From Saccopteryx bilineata (taxonomy: Eukaryota > Chordata > Mammalia > Chiroptera > Emballonuridae), in the NCBI RefSeq assembly GCF_036850765.1, contig NC_089491.1, positions 182,135,520 through 182,199,519 on the forward strand: a stretch of 64,000 nucleotides of DNA, written 5' to 3'. The notes under the pieces were generated by a model. That model saw only the letters and a list, made by a program, of their open reading frames with translations. It did not search any database and had not been told where the DNA came from. The translations under genes and the position numbers were made by a program. Shown in pieces: positions 21,915-32,523 of the stretch. Each line of letters opens with the position of its first letter. Positions within the stretch are counted from its first letter, which is position 1.

Positions 21915-24900
21915 CAGTGACGTCAGAGAAATGGTGCCATGAGGAGCGATACCAATAAATCTCCCCAAAATTTCAAAAAATTCAACTAGAGACAGAAAAA
22001 TCTATCCTTGCAGCATCTAGAAGTACCATACATTGAAAACGAAGGTAAGATTGAACAAAAAATTGACTAAATATATAATCAACCCCAAAGGAAATAAAAG
22101 AAATAAAAACATTCACAGATAAAGAAAAGATGAGGGAATTTATCATCAGAAAACCCCAACTTCAGGAATTACTAAAGGGGATTTTCCAACCAGATACAAA
22201 AAACAAAACAAAACAAAACCACAAGTAAAAGCTCCACCAAGAACATAATAAAACCAAATTTAAACTGTGACAACAAAAACAAAAAAAAAAGGGGGGGGGG
22301 AGAAGAAGGAGATTAACAGTAGCAAAGGACAATGGAGTGCAGAAGTACTAACAAGAAGTACAATGAACATGGTAGGTAACCTTTTCATTACTTAATTGTA
22401 ACCACCCTTCAAAAAACCACCACAGAAGCACAGGACTTAAAAAAGATGGCAACAGAGGAAAGAAGTATGGAATACAACAAAACAAAAAACAAAGGATAGA
22501 AAAACAAAAGAGAAGAATCAAACAAGATACAAAACTTACAGAAAGCAATTTATAAATTGGCAATAGGGAACCCACAAGTGTCAATAATTACACTAAATGT
22601 AAATGGATTAAACACACCAATAAAAAGACACAGAGTAGCAGAATGGATTAAAAAAGAAAATCCAACTGTATGCTGCTTACAAGAAACACATCTTAGCAAC
22701 AAGGATAAAAACATATTCAAAGTAAAAGGCTGGAAAATAATACTTCAAGCAAATAACATCCAAAAAAAAGCAGGTGTAGCAATATTCATATCTAATAATG
22801 CTGACTATAAGACAGCAAAAGTACTCAGAGACAAAAACGGTCATTTCATAATGATTAAGGGGACACTGAATCAAGAAAACATAACAATTCTTAATATATA
22901 TGCACCAAACCAAGGAGCACCAAAATATATAAGACAGCTACTTATTGACCTTAAAACAAAAACTGGCAAAAATACAATCATACTTGGAGACCTCAATATG
23001 TTGCTGACGGCTCTAGTACGTTCATCCAAACAGAAAATCAATAAAGATATATTAGCCTTGAACAAAACACTAGAGCATCTGGATATGATAGACATCTATA
23101 GGACATTTCATCCCAAAGTGACTGAGTATACATTTTTCTCTAGTTTACATGGAACATTCTCAAGAATTGACCATATGTTGGGCCACAAAAATAACATCAG
23201 CAAATTCAGAAAAATCAAAATTGTACCAAGAATATTTTCTGATTATAAAGCCTTAAAACTAGAATTCAACTGCAAAAAAGAGAAAAAAACTCACAAAAAT
23301 TTGGAAACTAAACAACATACTTCTAAAAAATGAATGGGTCTAAGAAGAAATAAGTGCAGAGATCAAAAGATATATAGAGACAAATGAAAATGACAATGTG
23401 ACATATCAGAAGCTCTGGGATGCAACAAAAGCAGTGATAAGCGGGAAGTTCATATCACTTCAGGCATATATGAACAAACAAGAGAGAGTCCAAGTAAACC
23501 ACTTAACCTCACATATTAAGGAACTAGAGAAAGAAGAAGAAAAAATACAACCCAAAACCAGCAAAAGAAAAGAAATAATAAAAATCAGAGCAGAAAGAAA
23601 TGAAACAGAGAACAGAAAAACTATAAAAAATTAATAAAAAAGGAGATTGTTCTCTGAAAAGATCAACAAAATTGACAAACCCTTGGCAAGACTCACCCAG
23701 GAAAAAAGAGAAAGGACTCATATAAACAAAATCCAAAATGAAAGAGGAGAAATCACCACGGACACCATAGATATACAAAGAATTATTGTAGAATACTATG
23801 AAAAACTTTATGCCACTAAATTCAACAACCTAGAAGAAATGGATAAATTCCCGGAACAATACAACCTTCCTAAACTGAGTCAAGAAGAAGCAGAAAGCCT
23901 AAACAGACCTATTAGTAGAGAAGAAATAGAAAAAAAACATTAAAAACCTCCCCAAAAATAAAAGTCCAGGCCCTGACGGCTATACCAGCGAATTTTATCA
24001 AACATTCAAAGAAGACTTGGTTCCTATTCTACTGAAAGTCTTCCAAAAAATTGAAGAAGAAGCAATACTTCCAAACACATTTTATGAGGCCAACATAACC
24101 CTCATACCAAAACCTGGCAAGGACAACACAAAAAAAGAAAACTACAGACCAATATCTCTAATGAATACAGATGCTAAAATACTAAACAAAATACTAGCAA
24201 ATCAAATACGACAACATATTAAAAAAATAATTCATCATGATCAAGTGGGTTCATCCCAGAATCTCAAGGATGGCTCAACATACGTTAAACGGTTAACGTA
24301 ATACACCATATCAACAAAACAAAACAAAAAAACCCCACATGGTCTTATCAATAGATGCAGAAAAGGCATTCAATAAAATACAATATTATTTTATGTTTAA
24401 AACACACAACAAAATAGGTATAGAAGGAAAATATCTCAACATGATAAAGGCCATATATGATAAACCATCAGCTAACATCATATTAAATGGCATAAAACTG
24501 AAGGCTTTCCCCCTTTAAATCAGGAACAAGACAGGGTTGTCCATCTCCCCACTCTTATTTAACATGCTGCTAGAGGTTCTAGCCAGAACAATCAGACAAG
24601 ATAAAGAAATAAAAGGCATCCATATCAGAAAAGGAGAAGTAAAAGTATCACTTTTTGCAGATGATATGATCCTATACATCGAAAACCCCAAAGACTCCAC
24701 AAAAAGATTGCTAGAAACAATAAGCCAATACAGTATGGTCGCAGGATACAAAATTAATATACAAAAGTCCATAGCCTTTCTATTTGCTGATAATGAAACG
24801 TTAGAAAACAAACTCAAAAAAATAATCCCCTTTACAATTGCAACAAAAAAAATAAAATACCTAAGAATAAACATAACAAAGAATGTAAAGGATCTATATA

Positions 24901-26590
24901 ACAAAAACTACAAAGCATTGTTAAGGGAAATCGAAAAAGATACAATGAGATGGAAAAATATACCTTGTTCGTGGATAGGAAGAATAAATATAATCAAAAT
25001 GGCCATATTACCCAAAGCAATATACAAACTTAATGCAATTCCCAACAAAATTTCAATGACATTTTTTAAAGAAAGGGAACAAAAAATCATCAGATTTATA
25101 TAGAATTATAAAAATCCTCGAATAGCCAACGCAATCCTAAAGAAAGTACAAAGCTGGGAGCATTACAATACCTGACTTTAAACTATATTATAGAGCCACA
25201 ACAATCAAAACAACTTGGTGCTGGCAGAAAAATAGACAGTTAGATCAATGGAACAGAATAGAAAGTCCAGAAATAAAACCACATATATATGGTCAAATAA
25301 TTTTTGATAAAGAGGCCAACAACACACAATGGAGAAAAGAAAGCCTCTTCAACAAATGAGGCTAGAAAAACTGGAAAGCCACATGCAAAAGAGTGAAACT
25401 TAACTACAGTTTGTCCCCTGGTACTAAAATTAATTCAAAATGGATCAAAGACCTAAATGTAAGACCTGAAACAATAAAGTACATAGAAGAAGACATAGGT
25501 ACTAAACTCATGGACCTTGGTTTTAAAGAGCATTTTATGAATTTGACTCCAAAGGCAGAGTAAGTGAAGGCAAAAATAAATGGGACTACATCAGACTGAA
25601 AAGTTTTTGTTCAGCAAGAGAAACTGACAACAAAATAGACAGCCAACTAAATGGGAAATGATATTTTCAAACAACAGTCAGATAAGGGCCTAATATCCAA
25701 AATATACAAAAACTCATAAAACTCAACAACAAACAAACAATCCAATTTAAAAAAATGAAAAGAGGACATGAACAGACACTTCTCTTAGAAATAAATACAA
25801 ATGGCCAACAGATATATGAAAGCTCATCTTCATTAGTTATTAGAGAAATGCAAATCAAAACTACAATGAGATACCACTTCACACCTGTTAAATTAGCTAT
25901 TATCAACAAGACAGGTAATAGCAAATGTTGAAGAAGCTGTGGAGAAAAAGGAACCCTAATCCACTGTTGGTGGGAATGTAAAGTAGTACAACCACTATGG
26001 AAGAAAGTATGGTGGTTCCTCAAAAAACTGAAAATAGAACTACCTTATGACCCAGCAATTCCTCTACTAGGTATATACCCCCCAAACTCAGAAACATTGA
26101 TACGTAAAGACACATGCAGCCCCATGTTCATTGCAGCATTGTTCCCAATGGCCAAGACATGGAAACAACCATAAAGCCCTTCAATAGATGACGGGATAAT
26201 GAAGATGTGGTACATATACACTATGGAATACTACTCAGCCATAAGAAATGATGACATTGGATCATTTACAACAAAATGGTGGGATCTTGAGAACATTATA
26301 CGAAGTGAAATAATAAATCAGAAAAAAACAAGAACTGCATGATTCCATACATAGGTGGGACATAAAAACAAGACTAAGAGAAATGGACAAGAGTGTGGTG
26401 GTTATGGGATGGGGGAGGAGAGGGAGGGTACAATGAAAACCAGATAGAAGGTGATGGAGGACAATCTGACTTTGGGTGATGGGTATGCAACATAATTGAA
26501 TGACAAGATAACCTGGACATGTTTTCTTTGAATATATGTACCCTGATTTATTGATGTTACCTCATTAAAATTAATAAAAATTAAAAAAAG
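21915..26590 (+). mobile_element. L1 retrotransposon with target duplication, ORF1 largely deleted
   Basis: A 15 bp near-perfect duplication (GAAAAACCATGGGTT at 21900-21914, GAAAAACCATGAGTT at 26591-26605) borders the insertion. It starts with CAGTGACGTCAGAGAAATGG, a 5'UTR-like text. By about 22090 it has jumped to the ORF1 C-terminal end (CAGAAAACCCCAACTTCAGGAA), so almost all of ORF1 is absent. ORF2 follows at 22557-26342, then a 3'UTR with a G-rich tract and an ATTAAAA-type tail. Confidence 0.9.
22557..26342 (+). pseudogene. L1 ORF2 (endonuclease-reverse transcriptase), decayed
   Basis: The first 258 codons are open and cover the AP-like endonuclease: SIITLNVNGLNTP, CCLQETHL, NIYAPNQGAP and GDLNM, where active copies have GDFN. 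SRIDHMLGHK follows. The catalytic S-D-H near the domain end reads FSDYKALKLEF, so the histidine is a tyrosine. After a stop at 23331 the frame shifts several times. The fingers/palm region ([22 protein letters not shown]) is at 24017-24301. The FADD reverse-transcriptase active site is intact at about 24650-24670 inside a 188-codon frame (24537-25103). The C-terminal Cys-rich part (CGEKGTL.HCWWECK) is near 25935-25985. Length is close to a full ORF2 of about 1,270 codons, but the gene cannot be translated whole. Confidence 0.92.
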
Positions 26591-26605
26591 GAAAAACCAT
26601 GAGTT

Positions 26606-27530
26606 AATTTTTGTATAATCTTAGTTTAGAAAAGGCTTAGTAAAATAAATCAAAATTCAGAAGAAAACTAAGAAAAAGATAAGGATTGAATTACATATAT
26701 TTTAAAAAATGAATGTGGCTCTTTGTTTTATATCTCACATGTGAATAAAATGATGTGGTATGGTTCTTTTATTTTTCCATCTGACTTATTTAACTTCACA
26801 TGATATTCTCAAGATCCAACTATGTTGTTGCAAATTGCAATGCTTCATCTTTTTTATGGCCAAGTAGTATTCCATTGCATATATGTACCATTACTTCTTT
26901 ATATAATCATCAGTCAAAAGATACATAGTTTGTTTTACTGTGTTGGTTATTGTGAATAATACTTCATTGACTATAGAAGTACAAATATTTTTACAAATTA
27001 GTGTTTTTAATTATTTGGGGTACTTAGAAGAGGGATTGCTGGGTCATATCATAGCTCTTATCTTTTTTGCAGAACTTCCATATTGTTTCCCATTGTGACT
27101 GCACCACCAGCAGCATGCAAAAACCCACATTTTTCCACATCTTCTCCAACACCCATTATTTATTTCTTATTGATACTAGCCATTTCTAACAACTGTGAGG
27201 TGGTATCACATTGTGGATTTAAGTTACATTTCTCTTATTACTAGTGATGGTGATCATCTTATATCTCTCTTGATCATCAATATGTCTTCTTTGGAATAGT
27301 ATCTATTCAGGTTCTCTGCACATTTTTTAAAAAGATTGTTTTTATTGATGTTGAATTGTATGAGTTCTTTTTATATTTTGGATATTAACCCCTATTGGAA
27401 ATATTGTTTGGAAATATCTTCTCTTATTTGGTCGGTTGTCTTTTTTTTTGCTGTTGTGGTTCTTTTGGTTTATTTATTTATTATTTTTGCTGTGCAAAGG
27501 AGTAGTGTCCATGAAGTCACAAGACAATAA
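26606..27530 (-). mobile_element. L1 3' fragment, minus strand
   Basis: Reads as reversed L1: TTTTTATGGCCAAGTAGTATTCCATTGCATATATGTACC, GGTTATTGTGAATAAT, CAGTGTGACTGCACC-like text and TATTTTGGATATTAACCCC, ending near 27530. It lies directly after the younger L1; the first ~80 bases may belong to the older plus-strand L1 instead. Confidence 0.75.
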
Positions 27531-27534
27531 ATTT

Positions 27535-28240
27535 GAAAAATATTTACATCATATATTATAGGTAAAAGGCTAATAACAACATATTAAGAACCAATAAAAC
27601 TTGATGAGTAAGTGGTCAAAAATCCAATAAAAAAAGATAGGAAGAGATAATTTACAAAATAGAAATAAAATATGCCTTAAACTTAAAAGAGAAATTACAT
27701 TTAATTGTGCCCATAATATAAATTAAAACTATACTGAGAATCTGATTCTTATATCAAAAATAGGCAGAAACAAAAAAAGTCTGAACATAATTTATTATCT
27801 AGGCTTTAGGGGGAAACAAGCTCTATATATTACTGGTAGAAATGCAACCTGGTACAACACTTTAAAGTACAATTTAGCACAGTGTATCAAAATTACATAC
27901 CCACTTGCCTTTTAACTCAGCAATCTCATACTTAGTAATTTACCCAGAATTAATATGTACAAGTATATTCATTCCATCAGTGTATTTAACTATAACTGGA
28001 CACAACCACAGCAATGCCCATACACAAAAGAATGGTTGAACGAAGTATAATAACTATACATTATAGAGATCTATGCATCTGTACAAAAAAAGACAATCAC
28101 TCTGAACTAACAGGGTATGATTTCAGGTTCTAACATTACATGAAGAAAGCTAAGGACAAAAGAGTTTAATGAAAGAAATTTGAAAAAGTAACAAAAATCC
28201 ATCGGCTCATTTATTTAAAGAGAAACATAGGAGGGATAAA
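27535..28240 (+). mobile_element. Very old L1 ORF2 3' fragment, plus strand
   Basis: Diverged matches to the ORF2 end: AAAAGGCTAATAACAACATATTAAG, TTACTGGTAGAAATGCAACCTGGTACAAC, and CAGCAATCTCATACTTAGTAATTTACCC. It is opposite in direction to the L1 at 26606-27530. Confidence 0.65.
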
Positions 28241-28443
28241 TAAGAAATTAATAAAATAAAATGCTCACAGAAGGGGTTTAGAACTGTCTGCAGGGGTATG
28301 CATAGAAACTGGGTGGAAAGAATGAGAGAATGGTTTAGATGAAATCATAAGAGGGGTTGTGATACTGCAGTGAGTAAATCTTTCTTTATACTTCTGATTC
28401 TTATAACCATATAAATGGTTTAGACATTAAAATAGATAAATAA

Positions 28444-28852
28444 GCCCTGGCAGGTTGGCTCAGCGGTAGAGCGTCCGCCTAGCGTGCGGAGGACCAGGGT
28501 TCGATTCCCGGCCAGGGCACACAGGAGAAGCGCCCATTTGCTTCTCCACCCCTCCGCCGCGCTTTCCTCTCTGTCTCTCTCTTCCCCTCCCGCAGCAAAG
28601 GCTCCATTGGAGCAGAGATGGCCCGGGCGCTGGGGATGGCTCTGTGGCCTCTGCCTCAGGTGCTAGAGTGGCTCTGGTCGCAATATGGCGATGCCCAGGA
28701 TGGGCAGAGCATCGCCCCCTGGTGGGCAGAGCGTCGCCCCTGGTGGGCGTGCCGGGTGGATCCCAGTCGGGCGCATGCGGGAGTCTGTCTGACTGTCTCT
28801 CCCCGTTTCCAGCTTCAGAAAAATGAAAAAATGAAAAAATAAATAAATAAAT
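28444..28852 (+). repeat. tRNA-derived SINE ('GCCCTGG' type), young full-length copy
   Basis: The head carries an A-box-like TGGCTCAGCGGTAGAGCG and a B-box-like GGTTCGATTCCCGG, both intact internal RNA polymerase III promoter elements. The body modules follow, then an A-rich tail. A 15 bp perfect duplication AAAATAGATAAATAA flanks it (28429-28443 and 28853-28867). About 28695-28748 contains two copies of a GGCAGAGC(A/G)TCGCCCC..TGGTGG unit, where the copies at 31.3 kb and 35.4 kb have one. Confidence 0.96.
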
Positions 28853-28867
28853 AAAATAGATAAATAA

Positions 28868-29924
28868 ATAAAATTAATAGAGATGGGGTTTGGAGGCCAA
28901 AATGGAATAAGACCAGAAACAAGTAAATTTGGCTGTACTGTAAATAAATAATATAACTCATTGATGGTGCAGGGGAAAATCAATCAATACAATAATTTTT
29001 TAAAACAATATTTTGACTGTACTCTCTAAGGCTAAACATAAAAAAAAAACTACATACAGATATATTACTCTAGTTGGTAGGTTTATCACAGAGATATGGG
29101 TTAGTAGTTTTGAAGTTATTTTATGCATAGTCTAAGTTTGAGCAAAATGTAGTGCATAATAAGAACTAGGTTTCTCGCTACTGTAATAAAGCATTATAAA
29201 TAAGAAACAGGAAAGGCTTGAAGGTGCCCTATCATATTACATATGAACTGTAAGTTGATGTAATAATGGCTTTACACATACATGAACACACACACACATA
29301 TACACACACACTGAAATACAGGCAGACATGCTAACTTTGTCTTTTTCTGGAAAAGAACTATTATGGGAAGGTTGTACTCTTCCAAATGAGTGACTGAAGC
29401 CAAAATATAATATCTAGAATATAGAAATTCAGCACAGATGTAAAGCTAAGCAAATTATCAGAGAAAGGCATAAGGAAAAACCTGAGGATAAGAATTGTCT
29501 GTGAGGCTTACTGATGAACCAGTCCAGATAGGAAAAGGATTTGGAACTCCAGAAGAGATGTTTCTGGGAGTGAAAAATAGGCATGTTAGATAGTCTTATA
29601 TATTTTGTATGTATGCAGAGGTGTTTTATATCTCTGGCAAAGACTGTTGGGAAAAATATTATCAGATAAAAAGGGAACAAAACATAAAAAAACAAGGCAA
29701 TTAGAGGATGATGTCATCCTCCAATGAGTAATGGTGGCATTTGAGATACCTTTTTTCTCTCCCCTTGAAATGTTCACATATTGAACAGCTATAGCAGAAT
29801 GAAGCTACACCACCTGGGTTCATAGGTGTGCCTAAAAGAACCAAGCACCAAATGGACTAAAGGTAGGAAGGGTAAGGGGGATAGAAGATAAGATATACTT
29901 GTGATTGACTCCTTAGAGGTGAGA
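28868..29924. other. No gene recognised
   Basis: Only short open frames without motifs. A small CA-rich patch lies at 29284-29310. No transposon ends seen. Confidence 0.5.
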
Positions 29925-31068
29925 GCCCCAGACTCTGGAATTTTATCTGCTGGGGCTCTGGAGAGGAGAGAAGCCTGAAGTAACTTGGTTTTTCTTTTTT
30001 TGCCAGGCTCCAGAGAGGAGGGAAGCTTGGACTGTAAGAATTTTGTCTGCTGGGCCTATGGGAAAGAGAGAAGCCCAGAGTGACTGGATCTCCTTCTGTG
30101 GGAAGAAGTAGAGAGATTCAGGGGCAGAGGAGATACTAAACCAAAGTGGCAGTAGAATGAGGGGTCACAACCAGTGACCACAAAACCTACTGACAGCCCT
30201 CTCTGTGCACAAGGACAGAGAAAAACAAAGTGCAGCTCCCCAGCCTACCAGATCCCATCTCACGGGATCCATAGAGTTGCAGTAACAGACCCCACAGTTA
30301 ACTCTCCACAGACACTCTCTCCCCTAAGAAACAGAGGTGCTCTCTGTCTAGTTCTGTGGTCTGTAGAGATGCATGGAGGAGCTCTCAGAAGCCTGAGATC
30401 ACCACTGCTAAAGCTGTAAAGCCTTCACAACACTACCCACTGACCAATGCAAATGCAGCCCCACCTACATTATTGCAAAATAAACATCTCAGTGAAGGTC
30501 AGCCCAGGTATTTCACAGAGCTAAAACTTGTAATACAGTACCAACTATAGGGGAAAAAAAGAAAGAAAAATCTCTCAAAACTGCAATATTTTTTTTATCT
30601 TTTTAATATTATCTTATTTAGTTTTTATATTGTTTCCTTATTTTGATGAGTGTTTTGTTTGTTTTTGATTTTTTGTGTTTTAGCTCTTTGTTTTTTGTGG
30701 TTTTTCCTTTTTATTTGTCTTATAGTTTAAATTTTTATATTTTTCATTGTAGTCTTCACTTTTACATTTTATTTTTTTAGTTGTTTTTTGTTAGAGTTCT
30801 TAACAAAACCATTATCAAATACCATCAAGAAAGAAGAAATGAAATATTATGGCTACATAAGACAGAGACATGGTTCAGAAAAATAATTAAAAATTTCCAG
30901 AAAAAAATCTCAAGCACATAAAAACTGGAAGTTAAATGATAGAGAACTCAAAATAGAAGTTTTGAAAATACTCAAAGAGATGTGAGAAAACACAAATAGG
31001 CCACTTAATGAGCTCATAAAAAAATGAATACCTCACAAAGAAATTGAAACTTTAAAAACAAAGATGAA

Positions 31069-31473
31069 GCCCTGGCCGGTTGGCTCAGCGGTAGAGTGTC
31101 GGCCTAGCATGCGGAGGACCCGGGTTCGATTCCCGGCCAGGGCACACAGGAGAGGCGCCCATTTGCTTCTCCACCCCTCTGCTGTGCTTTCCTCTCTGTC
31201 TCTCTCTTCCCCTCCTGCAGCCAAGGCTCCATTGGAGCAAAGATGGCCCGGGCGCTGGGGATGGCTCTGTGGCCTCTGCCCCAGGCGCTAGAGTGGCTCT
31301 GGTCGCAACATGGCGACGCCCTGGAGGGGCAGAGCATCGCCCCTGGTGGGCGTGCCGGGTGGATCCCAGTCGGGCGCATGCGGGAGTCTGTCTGACTGTC
31401 TCTCCCTGTTTCCAGCTTCAGAAAAATAAAAAAATAAAAAAATAAAAAACCCCCCAAAAAAAACAAAAAAAAA
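31069..31473 (+). repeat. tRNA-derived SINE ('GCCCTGG' type) inside L1, young copy
   Basis: Complete copy with intact A-box (TGGCTCAGCGGTAGAG) and B-box (GGTTCGATTCCCGG) and an A-rich tail interrupted by CCCCCC. It has a perfect 15 bp duplication AAAAACAAAGATGAA (31054-31068 and 31474-31488). It sits at the start of the L1 ORF1 remnant. Confidence 0.97.
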
Positions 31474-31484
31474 AAAAACAAAGA

Positions 31485-32215
31485 TGAAGAATTCAATACA
31501 TGAACTGAAAACTGAGGTATCAAGTTTAGCTAATAGAACAGGCCAGATAGAGGAAAGAATCAGTGACATTGAAGACAGACAACTAGAGATGCTACAAAAA
31601 GAGGGACTTATGAAATAAAAAGAAAAATGAGAGAGCACTACAAGAATGTCTGACTCCATTAGAAAAAGCAATATAAGAATAATGGATATATCAGAAGGAG
31701 ATGAGAAAGAGAAGGAAATGGATAGCCTATTCAAATGAATAATTGATGAGAACCTCCCAAGTTTATAGAAAAAGTTAGAGTCTTAAATCCAAGAAGCAAA
31801 TAGAATGCTGAGTTACTTCAACCCAAAATAACTTTTTTCAAGGCACTTTATAATAAAATTGTCAATAAATCAATGAGAAAAGAGGGATTCTTAAGGCAGC
31901 CAGTAAAAAGAAGGACATAATATATAAAGGAAGGCCCATTAAATTATCATCAGACCTTTCAGCAGAAACTTTATAAACCAGAAGAGAGTGGACCCAAACA
32001 TTCAAAGTACTGAAAGAGAGGACTTACCAGCCAAGAATATTATATCCATCAAAGTTATCTTTTAAATTTAAAAGGGAAATAAAAATTTTCACCAACATAT
32101 AGAAGCTGAGAGAATTTATCACCAGAAAACCCCCACTGCAGGAAATACTCAAAGGGATAGTTCAACCAGATACAAAGAACAAAACAAATCAAAATTACAG
32201 GTAAAATTCCAACAT
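31485..32215 (+). pseudogene. L1 ORF1 remnant
   Basis: After the SINE the frame reads an ORF1-like coiled-coil stretch (ELKTEVSSLANRTGQIEERI, DIEDRQLEML), then the RRM-like region (SNIRIMDISEGDE) and the C-terminal domain text. ORF1 encodes the L1 RNA-binding chaperone. Stops appear from codon 45 onward, so it is non-coding. The end runs into the short spacer before ORF2. Confidence 0.8.
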
Positions 32216-32523
32216 AGTCACAATAAAAACAAGGATAATCAGTGACAACAATTACATAAAAGAGGAGAGGATAAAGATCTGCAGTAGTAGCAAAGGAGGA
32301 TATAGTGCCTAGGCACTCATAAGACACGGCACTCTTGTACATATGAACATTTTTCTCTTAATAACCTTGCAGCAACCACCAAAGAAAAAGCCACTTCTGA
32401 AACATACAGCTTAAAAAAAAACATGGGAAAAAAGTATGGAATACCAAAAAGACAACTGATAGAAACACAGAAGAAAAAAACCAATGGAGACACAGAGCTA
32501 CCAGAAGAAAACCCTCACATAAA

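Noticed and set aside
28444..28515. tRNA gene
   Set aside because: A and B boxes look tRNA-like, but there is no acceptor stem pairing or anticodon arm of a proper tRNA, and the sequence continues into a SINE body with a target duplication.
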